Below, in pieces: positions 18,154 to 26,707 of a stretch of DNA of 64,000 nucleotides. The notes beneath the pieces are model-generated. The model searched no databases. It was not told where the DNA came from and worked only from the letters and a program-made list of their open reading frames with translations. Within the stretch, counting starts at the first letter, position 1; every line of letters starts with the position of its first letter. The stretch is from an uncultured SAR86 cluster bacterium (GTDB taxonomy: Bacteria; Pseudomonadota; Gammaproteobacteria; Magnimaribacterales; AG-339-G14), in assembly GCA_902616715.1 (NCBI GenBank), contig CACMTR010000001.1, positions 248,001-312,000 on the forward strand, given 5' to 3'. A program made the translations under genes and the position numbers.

Positions 18154-18228
18154 ACACGTAGCTCAGTTGGTTAGAGTATCACCTTGACATGGTGGGGGTC
18201 CCCGGTTCGAATCCGGGCGTGTCTACCA
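18152..18228 (+). tRNA. tRNA-Val (anticodon GAC)
   Basis: A 77-nt tRNA. Acceptor AGACACG pairs perfectly with CGTGTCT, the anticodon stem CACC/GGTG encloses TTGACAT, T-arm CCCGGTTCGAATCCGGG. Discriminator A, CCA encoded. Its first two bases are the last two bases of the P450 stop codon, so both genes must be on one transcript or share bases from separate ones. Confidence 0.96.
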
Positions 18229-18286
18229 TTATTAAAAGAGTATTAGCTATTATCTTATAAGCAACTAAAGTTCTAAAATATAATCT

Positions 18287-18802
18287 ATGAACAAATTATT
18301 AGAAGGCTTTTTACGTTCAGATCATGCTGGTGAAGTTGGCGCTGTCTATATCTATAAAGGAATTTTAACGGTAGCAAGAGATCCTGAGTTATTAGAATTT
18401 TCAAAAAGACACCTAGATACTGAACAAGAACATTTAAGAAGAATCGAGGAGGTTTTACCTCAGGCGAAAAGAAGTAAACTTGTTTTCTTATGGAAAATTG
18501 CAGGTTATCTTCTAGGATTTCTCCCTGCTTTATTTGGACCCAAGATAGTTTTCGCCACAATTGAAGCTGTTGAGTCTTTTGTTGAAGATCATTATGAAGA
18601 ACAGCTTATTTATTTAAGATCTCAAAACAATCCTAACCAGTCTCTCATTAACCTTTTACAATCTTGTCAGGATGATGAGATCGAGCATAAGATTGAATCT
18701 GGGCATAAAAAAAATCTTTCTTCTGGTTTTTTCCTTAATCTTTGGGTAAGGATTGTTGGTGGGGGATCAGCTTTCGCAGTAAGAGTTGCTAAAGTAATTT
18801 AA
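18287..18802 (+). CDS. coq7: 2-polyprenyl-3-methyl-6-methoxy-1,4-benzoquinol hydroxylase Coq7
   Basis: A 171-residue ferritin-like di-iron hydroxylase of ubiquinone biosynthesis. Ligand motifs are visible twice, as expected: RSDHAGEVGAVYIYKG (E16) with TEQEHLRR (E46-x2-H49), and EAVESFVEDHYEEQ with DDEIEHK. It adds the last hydroxyl group of the quinone ring and needs O2, so the organism makes ubiquinone aerobically. It is shorter than some Pseudomonas homologues but contains both halves of the four-helix bundle. Confidence 0.92.
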   Translation: MNKLLEGFLRSDHAGEVGAVYIYKGILTVARDPELLEFSKRHLDTEQEHLRRIEEVLPQAKRSKLVFLWKIAGYLLGFLPALFGPKIVFATIEAVESFVEDHYEEQLIYLRSQNNPNQSLINLLQSCQDDEIEHKIESGHKKNLSSGFFLNLWVRIVGGGSAFAVRVAKVI

Positions 18803-18830
18803 TTTTAGTTGCATTTATTGAGTGTAGTAA

Positions 18831-18854
18831 TATACTGTATATATATACAGTATA
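18831..18854. promoter_or_regulatory. LexA operator (SOS box) of umuDC
   Basis: TACTGTATATATATACAGTA (18833-18852) is a perfect CTGT-N8-ACAG palindrome and equals the E. coli LexA consensus; the dyad extends to 24 bp. It lies 15 bp before umuD and overlaps the probable promoter (TTGAGT at 18818-18823 and TATATA inside the box). LexA binding should shut off umuDC until DNA damage. Confidence 0.93.
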
Positions 18855-18869
18855 GTTTAACTACCTTAG

Positions 18870-19298
18870 ATGAAAATAAAAAATTTGGGGGGTTATTTTG
18901 ACCCCGATAAAAATACTACAAAAGTTCCAATATTTACCGAACAAGTACAAGTAGGTTGGCCAAGTCCCGCAGATGATTACGTTGAACGATCAATCGATTT
19001 AAACGAATTTTTGATTAGCAATCCAGCTGCCACATACTTAGTTAGGGCTAGTGGGGACTCAATGCTTAATGCAGGTATTAATAATGGTGCAATATTGATT
19101 GTCGATCGTAGCATAGAGCCGCAACATGGAAAAATTGTTATCGCTTCTGTTGATGGCGCTTATACTTGTAAAAAATTACAGCTTTTTCCCGAACCAAAAT
19201 TACTTTCAGCAAATATTAAATACCCTCCAATCAAAGTTAATAAGGAGGAAGATTTAGAGATTCTGGGAGTGGTAATAGCTGCCATAAACCAGTTTTAA
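18870..19298 (+). CDS. umuD: UmuD-like S24 peptidase, DNA polymerase V subunit
   Basis: A 142-residue self-cleaving protein. VGWPSPADDYVER near 28 corresponds to the cleavage region of UmuD, but the scissile pair here would be Val28-Gly29 rather than Cys-Gly. ASGDSMLNAGI holds the catalytic Ser64 and YTCKKLQ the catalytic Lys101; the 37-residue spacing equals that of E. coli (60/97). After RecA-stimulated cleavage UmuD' joins UmuC. It is first in the SOS operon and 3 bp before umuC. Confidence 0.94.
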   Translation: MKIKNLGGYFDPDKNTTKVPIFTEQVQVGWPSPADDYVERSIDLNEFLISNPAATYLVRASGDSMLNAGINNGAILIVDRSIEPQHGKIVIASVDGAYTCKKLQLFPEPKLLSANIKYPPIKVNKEEDLEILGVVIAAINQF

Positions 19299-19301
19299 GC
19301 A

Positions 19302-20564
19302 ATGTTTGCTTTAGTGGACTGCAATAGCTTTTATGCTTCTTGTGAGAGGGTTTTTCGACCTGATTTAAAAAATAAACCTATAGTTGTGCTATCAAATAAT
19401 GATGGCTGTGTAGTCGCTTTAACAAAGGAGGCTAAAGAGATCGGCATTAAAATGTGTGATCCCTGGTTTGAAATAGAAAAAGAATACACAAGAAAAGGAG
19501 GGATAGTTTTTTCTTCAAATTATGAGTTGTATGCAGACATTTCATCAAGAGTTATGGATGTTTTAGAACAACTCGCGCCGCGTTTAGAAATCTACAGTAT
19601 TGATGAAGCTTTTCTAGATTTATCGGGCGTAAATAACTGTATGGATCTTTATGATTTTGGAATTGATTGCCAACGAAAAATACTCAAATGGATTGGAGTA
19701 CCAGTCCGAGTTGGAATAGGGCCAACTAAGACTTTAGCCAAAATTGCAAGTTATGGCGCTAAAAAGTATCCAGCAACTAACGGTGTGGTAGATCTGTCTG
19801 ATAAAAAAAGACAGGAGAGGCTTTTAAAAATAACTCCTATAGGAGAAATTTGGGGAGTTGGGAGAAGACTAGAAAAACATCTAAATGCTATTGGTATTCG
19901 AAATGCTTATGAATTGACGCAGTTAGATATAAGTTATATTCGAAAACGCTTCAATATAGTTTTGGCTAAAACGATTAGAGAATTGAAAGGCGAAGCATGT
20001 ATCGATTTAGAAGATCAACCAATGACAAAAAAACAAATCGTTGTAAGTCGAACTTTTAGTCAGAGAGTTACAGATAAAAATTTATTAAATGAAGCCGTTA
20101 GTGATTATGCAGCAAGAGCAGGAGTTAAATTAAGGAAAGAAAAACAAGTATGTAAGTTGTTGTCAGTTTTTATCAGAACGAACCCTTTTCGTAAGCAAGA
20201 TATTCAACATAGAGAAATGATTTCAATTCCATTCATTAATCCAACCAATGACTCAAGGGATCTAATGTATGGCGCAAGAATGGCTATGGAAAAAATTTTT
20301 AAACCCAATTTTCAATACAATAAAGCTGGCATAATGCTTAGCGATTTTTATGATGAAGAGGTTCTTCAATTAGATTTATTTAAGTCAGAACATCGAAATT
20401 CTATTGATAAGAACTTAATGAAAACTATTGATAGGATTAATAAAACAAGTAATGGGCCTGTCACATTTTTGTCGCAAGGGATAAAAAAAGAATGGTCTAT
20501 GAGAAGAGAATTACAGTCTCCAAGGTATACAACCAACTGGTATCAATTGCCAAATGCTAATTAA
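19302..20564 (+). CDS. umuC: DNA polymerase V catalytic subunit UmuC (Y-family)
   Basis: A 420-residue translesion polymerase. Catalytic carboxylates fall at the E. coli positions: FALVDCNSFYASCE (Asp6) and YSIDEAFLDLS (Asp101, Glu102). The helix-hairpin region WGVGRRLEKHLNAIGI follows, then the little-finger domain. Near 360 is QLDLF, a canonical beta-clamp-binding peptide. With UmuD' it copies damaged DNA during the SOS response. The stop overlaps that of convergent pyrB within a shared TTAA. Confidence 0.95.
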   Translation: MFALVDCNSFYASCERVFRPDLKNKPIVVLSNNDGCVVALTKEAKEIGIKMCDPWFEIEKEYTRKGGIVFSSNYELYADISSRVMDVLEQLAPRLEIYSIDEAFLDLSGVNNCMDLYDFGIDCQRKILKWIGVPVRVGIGPTKTLAKIASYGAKKYPATNGVVDLSDKKRQERLLKITPIGEIWGVGRRLEKHLNAIGIRNAYELTQLDISYIRKRFNIVLAKTIRELKGEACIDLEDQPMTKKQIVVSRTFSQRVTDKNLLNEAVSDYAARAGVKLRKEKQVCKLLSVFIRTNPFRKQDIQHREMISIPFINPTNDSRDLMYGARMAMEKIFKPNFQYNKAGIMLSDFYDEEVLQLDLFKSEHRNSIDKNLMKTIDRINKTSNGPVTFLSQGIKKEWSMRRELQSPRYTTNWYQLPNAN

Positions 20565-21571
20565 GATTTATTGGAGTACCAATTAATATCGGATGCAGAA
20601 TCATTAATTTGATCTGAAACACCTAAGATAAGTGTAAAAAGTGACATTCTAATTAACAACCCATTATCGGTTTGACGATAAATTGCTAAATTTGGATTTT
20701 GATTTAAGTCAGAATCAAGTTCATTAGCATCATTTCTAGAATCTCTAGGGAGAGGGTGCATTATTACAGTATTTGGCTCGCAGTTTTTCGTGTAAATTTC
20801 TTCATTTAAAGACATCAATCCCTTGTATTTTTTTGCTTCATCGACGTCATTGAATCTTTCTTCCTGAATTCTTGTGACATACAAAATATCAACGTCTGAA
20901 ATTCCTTCTTGGATGTTGTCTGTTTCTTTTAAGGAAACTGAACTGACATTTAGTTCTTTAATCAATGAAGAGGGAAGTTTAAGTTTTTCTGGAGATACAA
21001 GATTAAGAGAAATGTTTTTATAAAGACTTAAAATTTTACAAAGTGAATGAACAGCTCTACCATATTTAAGGTCGCCGATTAAAGCTACTCTAGCATTTTC
21101 AATAGTCTTACCTCTTGATTCTAATTCTTTTTTAATCGTATAAAGATCTAAGAGAGCTTGACTTGGATGCTCATTATCCCCATCGCCTCCATTAATAACT
21201 GGAACCCTAGATGCTTCAGCAAACTCTTGAACTGAGCCTGCAATTGGATGACGCATAACTATTATGTCACTGTAACCACTGAGAACTCTTGAAGTATCAT
21301 ATAAAGATTCGCCTTTTTTTAAAGAAGTCGAATCCATTTCGGTTGTTTCCCTAACCGAACCGCCTAATATGTTGAATGCACTTCCGAAACTTATTCTTGT
21401 TCTTGTACTAGGCTCAAAGAACATATTACTTAAAATTGCTCCATCTAAAACTTTAGTAAGCTTTGATCTATTAGCGAAAGGAATAAGTGAATCGGCTGTT
21501 TTGAAAATCAATTCAATATCATCTTTTTCAAATTGGTTTATGGAGATGATATTGCTGCCTAGAAACTCCAT
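20561..21571 (-). CDS. pyrB: Aspartate carbamoyltransferase catalytic chain
   Basis: Second step of pyrimidine synthesis: carbamoyl phosphate + aspartate to N-carbamoylaspartate. FEPSTRTRISFGSAF is the carbamoyl-phosphate site, MRHPIAGSVQEFAE and NGGDGDNEHPSQALLDLY are typical, and VIMHPLPRD is the C-terminal block. The track's start is GTG at 21589; the ATG six codons in (MEFLGSNII) fits the family start better and is used here, though neither has a clear ribosome-binding site. No pyrI regulatory gene is adjacent. The C-terminus overlaps umuC by 4 bp. Confidence 0.92.
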   Translation of the reverse strand: MEFLGSNIISINQFEKDDIELIFKTADSLIPFANRSKLTKVLDGAILSNMFFEPSTRTRISFGSAFNILGGSVRETTEMDSTSLKKGESLYDTSRVLSGYSDIIVMRHPIAGSVQEFAEASRVPVINGGDGDNEHPSQALLDLYTIKKELESRGKTIENARVALIGDLKYGRAVHSLCKILSLYKNISLNLVSPEKLKLPSSLIKELNVSSVSLKETDNIQEGISDVDILYVTRIQEERFNDVDEAKKYKGLMSLNEEIYTKNCEPNTVIMHPLPRDSRNDANELDSDLNQNPNLAIYRQTDNGLLIRMSLFTLILGVSDQINDSASDINWYSNKS

Positions 21572-21679
21572 TGGGCAGAATAATATCACTTAGGAGAGAA
21601 TGAATATAGTATAAAGTTTTAGTTATTTATAATTAGAAAGACATGAATTTTTTAATAAATTCATAGTAATATTTAGTCA

Positions 21680-22195
21680 ATGTCTAATCACTGCTTAATA
21701 TTAAATGGAAATGGAAGGCCATTGAGTTATTTCCCTTTATCGGCTGTCGATTGGAAAACAGCGGTAAAATTGGTTTTTACTAGAAACGTCATTGTAATCA
21801 AAGAATATTCTGATTGGGTTGTAAGATCTCCTTCCATAACTTTTAAGGTTCCTAGTATTGTGATGCTGAGAAAATATCATAAATTTTCTAGCAAAATAAA
21901 ATTCTCTCGATCAAATGTTTTTTTAAGGGATATGTATACATGTTCGTATTGTACAAATGTATTTGAGAAAAAAGATCTTACAATTGATCATATAATTCCT
22001 AAAAGTAAGGGCGGTAAAACTAGTTGGGATAACGTAACTACCTCCTGTAAGTCATGCAATATTTCAAAAGCAGATAAAATACTTGAAAAACTTCCTGAGG
22101 CAACCGTTCCAACTTTTAGAGATCTTTTAAAAGGACAAGAAGTCTCAATAAAAGATAAGATCATCAAAGACTGGGAAGAATATATAGTAGCTTAG
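21680..22195 (+). CDS. HNH endonuclease family protein
   Basis: A 171-residue protein. The C-terminal half holds a zinc-bound HNH module: CSYC...LTIDHIIPKSKGGKTSWDNVTTSCKSCN, with two CxxC pairs and the DH-N core. The N-terminal half (LILNGNGRPLSYFPLSAVDW) matches the widespread stand-alone bacterial HNH family often kept in small genomes; its role is not established. It is not next to any mobile or restriction gene. It ends 4 bp inside the convergent dsbD-like gene. Confidence 0.87.
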   Translation: MSNHCLILNGNGRPLSYFPLSAVDWKTAVKLVFTRNVIVIKEYSDWVVRSPSITFKVPSIVMLRKYHKFSSKIKFSRSNVFLRDMYTCSYCTNVFEKKDLTIDHIIPKSKGGKTSWDNVTTSCKSCNISKADKILEKLPEATVPTFRDLLKGQEVSIKDKIIKDWEEYIVA

Positions 22196-24201
22196 TAATT
22201 CTCTCTTAAATACTTTTCTAAAATAGATTTATTCAATACTTCTGGAAGGATCACTGGTCCGTACTCTTCATAGGGGTAAAAAACATAAAGTGGTATTCCA
22301 GATCTTCCGTAAGTTTCTATTAATTTATTGACATTAGGGTCTTTATTCGTCCAATCAATTTTTAAATAATTAATATTTTGCTTAGCAATCATTGACTTAA
22401 AATCATTTCCGCTTAAAGCAATCTGTTCATTTACTTTACACGTAATGCACCAATCAGCAGTAAAATTTATAAAAAGAGGGCCTTTTTTAGATAAGTTTTC
22501 AATTTTCTCAAGAGAAATATCAGATTTAGATAAATTATCTATTTCAGAATTGAAAGGAAGTAAATAAAGAGAAAAGATTAATAAAATTGCAGAGGCAGGA
22601 ATATTAAATTTAGATGATATTCTTAAAAAAGTAATAATTTCCTTAATAAAACAGAGTAATAATATTAAAGAAATACCTAATACGACGTACATTAAATTTA
22701 TAAAAGAAATCTGATTACTTAATATCCATATTAGCCAAAGAATCGTAAGAAAAATTGGTATGGCCATAATTTGTCTAAATATTTCCATCCAATTTCCTGG
22801 TTTTGGTAAATAACTTAAAGTTCCAGGAAAAAGACTAATAATTAAATAAGGTATAGAAAAACCAATTCCTAAAAATAAAAAAATTAAAATAGAAAAGAAA
22901 TTCGGTTGGGTCAAAGCTAACCCTAAAGCAGAACCCATGAAAGGTGCGGTGCAAGGTGTAGCAACTGCAACAGCTAAGACTCCTGTACCAAAAGAGCTTT
23001 TGTAAGAATTTGTATCAGAGGTTTTTGTTCCGAATTTTCCAAAAAAATTTGGAATTTTAAAAAGACCAATAAAATTAAGAAACAGCAAAGCAAAAAGGTA
23101 AATTAATAAAGATACAAATATTGGGGATTGCAGTTGAAATCCCCATCCTATTTCTTCACCAAAAATTTTTAAAATCAAAATAATTAAACCAATTGAAATA
23201 AAGGTAACTATTGAACCAATAGAAAATGACATCCCATGAAATAAAACCTCTCTCTTATTATTTGCAATTTCAATAAAGTTAAAGATTTTAAGAGAGATTA
23301 CTGGAAACACACAGGGCATTAAATTTAATAACAAACCACCAATAAAAGCAGAGAATAACGCAATCAATAGATTCAAAGAACTAAATTTATTTTCAGATGA
23401 CAAGTTATTAGATGAAAAGTAAAAAGAATTAATTTCATCATTTGATTTAAATGAAATAACACCTTTGATGTTTGGAGACAGAATTTTTTGATTTGATCTT
23501 AAAACTTTATGAGTAAAAGAATTTTTTCCAATCTCAGAATTTTGAATAGCAGTATGAGATATTAAATTTTGATCATAAGGAAAAAAATAAATTTCAGAAT
23601 CTTTAAATTTTTCACTCATCTGACCAGATAAATTTAATTCATTATCTTTCAGAGAAGCTGAAATTAAATACGGATATTTTTTAGGTAGATTATTTTTTAC
23701 TTTTAGAATTTTTGATTCGGTTTTAAAATTTGATAATACGATTTCATTAAGATTAATCTTTGTTGTACCAGATTGAGGCAGACAGATATCAGCACATGCT
23801 AGCCATTCTGAATTTAGGGTAATTTTGCCTTTTTTAACTGATCCTATCTCCTTATATAAACTGAACAAGATAATAACTTCATTTTCATATCCATAGGTCA
23901 TTAATGGAGGATATGGGATTGCCGAAGGAGCGGGCCATTTAGGATTAGAAATTTTATATCCTTCTGGTAGATTCCATTCAAATTTTGCTTTCTCTCCTGA
24001 ATCACCTGGATTAATCCAATAGGTATGCCATCCTTGATCAAATTTAAATTTCACACCAATTAAGTATTCATCGTCAGAAATTTTTACTATTTCCTTAGAT
24101 AAAATTTCTACTGAGGAATTTGAATCGGAGCTAAGATTTTCAGCTTGAATTAAATAGCTGAATAGTAAAGTGACTAAAAAGAAAGTCTTACGAATTGCCA
24201 T
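22192..24201 (-). CDS. Thiol:disulfide interchange protein, DsbD/ScsB-like
   Basis: A 669-residue reductant conduit across the inner membrane. After a signal peptide, the periplasmic N-terminal domain carries a Cys pair in WLACADICLPQSG. The central eight-segment domain has one Cys in LMPCVFPVISLK and one in ATPCTAPFMGSAL. The C-terminal thioredoxin domain has ADWCITCKVNE. The six-Cys relay is therefore complete. The N-terminal domain looks more like ScsB than classical DsbD. It should pass electrons from cytoplasmic thioredoxin to periplasmic partners; the TlpA-like protein at 36.9 kb could be one. The start overlaps yqgE by 14 bp. Confidence 0.88.
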   Translation of the reverse strand: MAIRKTFFLVTLLFSYLIQAENLSSDSNSSVEILSKEIVKISDDEYLIGVKFKFDQGWHTYWINPGDSGEKAKFEWNLPEGYKISNPKWPAPSAIPYPPLMTYGYENEVIILFSLYKEIGSVKKGKITLNSEWLACADICLPQSGTTKINLNEIVLSNFKTESKILKVKNNLPKKYPYLISASLKDNELNLSGQMSEKFKDSEIYFFPYDQNLISHTAIQNSEIGKNSFTHKVLRSNQKILSPNIKGVISFKSNDEINSFYFSSNNLSSENKFSSLNLLIALFSAFIGGLLLNLMPCVFPVISLKIFNFIEIANNKREVLFHGMSFSIGSIVTFISIGLIILILKIFGEEIGWGFQLQSPIFVSLLIYLFALLFLNFIGLFKIPNFFGKFGTKTSDTNSYKSSFGTGVLAVAVATPCTAPFMGSALGLALTQPNFFSILIFLFLGIGFSIPYLIISLFPGTLSYLPKPGNWMEIFRQIMAIPIFLTILWLIWILSNQISFINLMYVVLGISLILLLCFIKEIITFLRISSKFNIPASAILLIFSLYLLPFNSEIDNLSKSDISLEKIENLSKKGPLFINFTADWCITCKVNEQIALSGNDFKSMIAKQNINYLKIDWTNKDPNVNKLIETYGRSGIPLYVFYPYEEYGPVILPEVLNKSILEKYLRENY

Positions 24202-24745
24202 AATTCACACTAACAGTTTTTAAATCAAATCCTGCCAACTTGGATACTTTGTTTATTTTTTGATTATTTGGAGTATTGAAAATTATATCTTTATGTGAGG
24301 GTGTAATTAACCAGTTTCCAGAAAGTATTTCATTTTCGAGTTGTCCTTTACTCCATCCTGTGAATCCAAATGAGACTAAAAAGTCTTCCGGACCATCATC
24401 GTTGAGAATTGCCTTAATTAAATTTACGTCTTGTGAAACTGAAATTTCACTATTTATTTCTATTAAAGGTTTAAATCTATCGTCATTAGAATAAATTACG
24501 TAAACTGACATTGGTTGAACTGGCCCTCCGAGAATTATCTTTCCTGAATTTAGTTTTTTTTCTAACTTTGTACTAATTGAAGAAAAAAAATCTTTTAATT
24601 TAATTTCAACTGTTCTGTTTATTATTAGTCCATAAGAACCGTTTTCATCATTTGCACATAAGTAAATTAAAGAATTATTAAAATAATCTTCATCACTTTC
24701 GGCAGCACAAAAATATAGAAACTTGTCTTTAAGAGTATTTTTCAT
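24188..24745 (-). CDS. YqgE/AlgH family protein
   Basis: A 185-residue protein of the UPF0301 family. EDYFNNSLIYLCANDENGSYGLIINR and KIILGGPVQPMSVYVIYS, followed by FLVSFGFTGWSKGQLENEI, are the conserved blocks. Its biochemical function is not established; in Pseudomonas a homologue (AlgH) affects alginate expression. In many Gammaproteobacteria it sits beside ruvX and pyrB; here pyrB is two genes away, a partial remnant of that order. It is divergent from nadA. Confidence 0.88.
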   Translation of the reverse strand: MKNTLKDKFLYFCAAESDEDYFNNSLIYLCANDENGSYGLIINRTVEIKLKDFFSSISTKLEKKLNSGKIILGGPVQPMSVYVIYSNDDRFKPLIEINSEISVSQDVNLIKAILNDDGPEDFLVSFGFTGWSKGQLENEILSGNWLITPSHKDIIFNTPNNQKINKVSKLAGFDLKTVSVNYGNS

Positions 24746-24847
24746 TAGTCAACATGTTAAATTTTAAAATATAAATGTCTAATATCTTTTTTATTTAGTA
24801 TTTATATATATGATTTCTTGTAAAATTATCAATATATCTGTCTATAT

Positions 24848-25873
24848 ATGAATAATGTAGTTCCAAATCATCTTTTGAAAAAACATCAGAAAAATATCTT
24901 AAACGAGAAAAAATATAATTCTGAAAATCTTCAAACTCTTAAATCATCCATAAAGAAACTTCTTAAAGATAAGAATGGTGTTTTAATCTCTCATTATTAT
25001 GTTGACCATGAAATTCAAAAATTAACTGAAGAAACTAATGGATGTGTTTCTGATTCGCTTCAAATGGCTAAATTTGGACAAGAAACAGAAGCTGATTTAT
25101 TAGTAGTTTCTGGAGTAAAATTTATGGGAGAAACTTCAAAAATACTCAATCCAGAAAAAACTGTTTTAATGCCGACTCTTGAAGCTACTTGCTCTTTAGA
25201 TTTAGGATGTCCAGCTGAGGAATTTAAAAAATTTTGTGATCAATTTCCTGATAGAGAGGTTGTTGTTTATGCGAACACCTCTGCAGAAGTAAAAGCTATG
25301 GCTGATTGGGTTGTTACCTCTAGTATTGCACTTGATGTTGTTGAACATTTAGATAGCCAAGGAAAAAAAATAATCTGGGCTCCAGATAAACATTTAGGAA
25401 AGTACATAGAAACTAAAACGCAAGCCGATATGATAATGTGGGACGCTTCATGTGTTGTACATGACGAATTTAAGTTTCAAGGATTAAAGAAAATGAAAAA
25501 ACTTCATCCAGAAGCAGGAATTTTAGTTCACCCTGAATCTCCTATGGAAGTCATTGAATTAGCTGATGCTGTTGGATCAACTTCTCAAATAATAAATGCA
25601 TCTAAAAAATTGGATTTCAAAAAGTTTATCGTCGCTACAGATAAAGGGATTTTTTATCAATTAAAGAAAGAGAGTCCAGAAAAAGAATTTTTTGAAGCTC
25701 CGACTGCTGGGGAAGGAGCACAATGTAGGAGTTGCTCTCAGTGCCCCTGGATGGGTTTAAATTCTTTAGAAAATCTTGAGAAAACTCTAATTGAAATGAA
25801 AAATACTATTAATGTCCCAGAAAAAATAACACTCGAAGCACAAAAATCGCTCAATAGGATGACATCTTTTTAG
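24848..25873 (+). CDS. nadA: Quinolinate synthase A
   Basis: Makes quinolinate from iminoaspartate and dihydroxyacetone phosphate in NAD synthesis, using a [4Fe-4S] cluster. The three cluster cysteines match E. coli positions with a constant +2 shift: C115 (EATCSLDLG), C202 (ASCVVHDEF) and C299 in the [11 protein letters not shown] tail motif. [11 protein letters not shown] is the N-terminal substrate block. 341 residues is normal. nadC follows after 3 bp, so the pathway is an operon; nadB is not in the window. A 102-bp AT-rich gap separates it from divergent yqgE. Confidence 0.95.
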   Translation: MNNVVPNHLLKKHQKNILNEKKYNSENLQTLKSSIKKLLKDKNGVLISHYYVDHEIQKLTEETNGCVSDSLQMAKFGQETEADLLVVSGVKFMGETSKILNPEKTVLMPTLEATCSLDLGCPAEEFKKFCDQFPDREVVVYANTSAEVKAMADWVVTSSIALDVVEHLDSQGKKIIWAPDKHLGKYIETKTQADMIMWDASCVVHDEFKFQGLKKMKKLHPEAGILVHPESPMEVIELADAVGSTSQIINASKKLDFKKFIVATDKGIFYQLKKESPEKEFFEAPTAGEGAQCRSCSQCPWMGLNSLENLEKTLIEMKNTINVPEKITLEAQKSLNRMTSF

Positions 25874-25876
25874 TTT

Positions 25877-26707
25877 ATGGATCTTCAATTAATCAAAGCT
25901 AATGTCAAAAGAGCATTAAAGGAAGATAAAGCCAAGAACGATCTATCATTGAGTATGCTAAAAGGCATTTCTGATAAAACAATTATGGCAAATTTAACAG
26001 TTAATGAGAAAGCAATATTATCGGGAACGAAATGGTTTGAGGAAAGTTTTAAACAACTAGAAACTAAAATTAAAGTTAAATGGAACTACAAAGAAGGAGA
26101 AAATTTACCAAAAAATTCTCTAGTAGCAACTATAAGAGGCCCAGCTAACGCAATATTATCAGGAGAAAGAACAGCTTTAAATTTTTTGCAATTTATGTCC
26201 GGAATTTCAAGCAAAACTTCAGCAATTAAAAAGACCATAAAAAATAAAAATATCAAGCTACTTGATACAAGAAAAACTATTCCAGGTATGAGATTTGAAC
26301 AAAAGTATGCAACCTCGATTGGAGGAGCGCAAAATCATCGTTTTGATCTAGCTGATGGTTTAATGATTAAAGACAACCACATAGCTGTGGCTGAAGGCAT
26401 TGAAAACCTTTTTTTTAAGAAAAATTTAAAGAAAGGTAAATTTTTAGAGATTGAAGTTAAGAAGCTTTCTCAAATAGAAGCAGCACTTAAATTAAACCCT
26501 GACATTATTATGTTGGACAATTTAAAATACTCGTCTCTGATAAAAGCAATCTCAATTATTAGCAAAAAATGCATGATAGAAGTTTCAGGAATTAAAGGTG
26601 AAAATGATTTCAAAGAGGTTTCTAAACTCGATATTGATTTTATATCTCTTGGGGATCTCACTAAAAATATAAGTTCGATAGATTTTTCTTTAAATTTTAA
26701 TTTATGA
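25877..26707 (+). CDS. nadC: Nicotinate-nucleotide pyrophosphorylase (carboxylating)
   Basis: Converts quinolinate and PRPP to nicotinate mononucleotide. SGERTALNFLQFMSGI, LDTRKTIPGMRFEQKYA, GGAQNHRFDLADGLMIKDNH and IMLDNL are the family blocks, with the substrate-binding Arg, His and Lys residues present. 276 residues, full length. It overlaps the downstream lipoprotein gene by 4 bp (ATGA). Confidence 0.95.
   Translation: MDLQLIKANVKRALKEDKAKNDLSLSMLKGISDKTIMANLTVNEKAILSGTKWFEESFKQLETKIKVKWNYKEGENLPKNSLVATIRGPANAILSGERTALNFLQFMSGISSKTSAIKKTIKNKNIKLLDTRKTIPGMRFEQKYATSIGGAQNHRFDLADGLMIKDNHIAVAEGIENLFFKKNLKKGKFLEIEVKKLSQIEAALKLNPDIIMLDNLKYSSLIKAISIISKKCMIEVSGIKGENDFKEVSKLDIDFISLGDLTKNISSIDFSLNFNL

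Noticed and set aside
24746-24847. ATATATCTGTCTATATAT before nadA as a LexA or NAD-repressor site
   Set aside because: It lacks CTGT-N8-ACAG and the dyad is made only of AT dinucleotides, expected by chance here.
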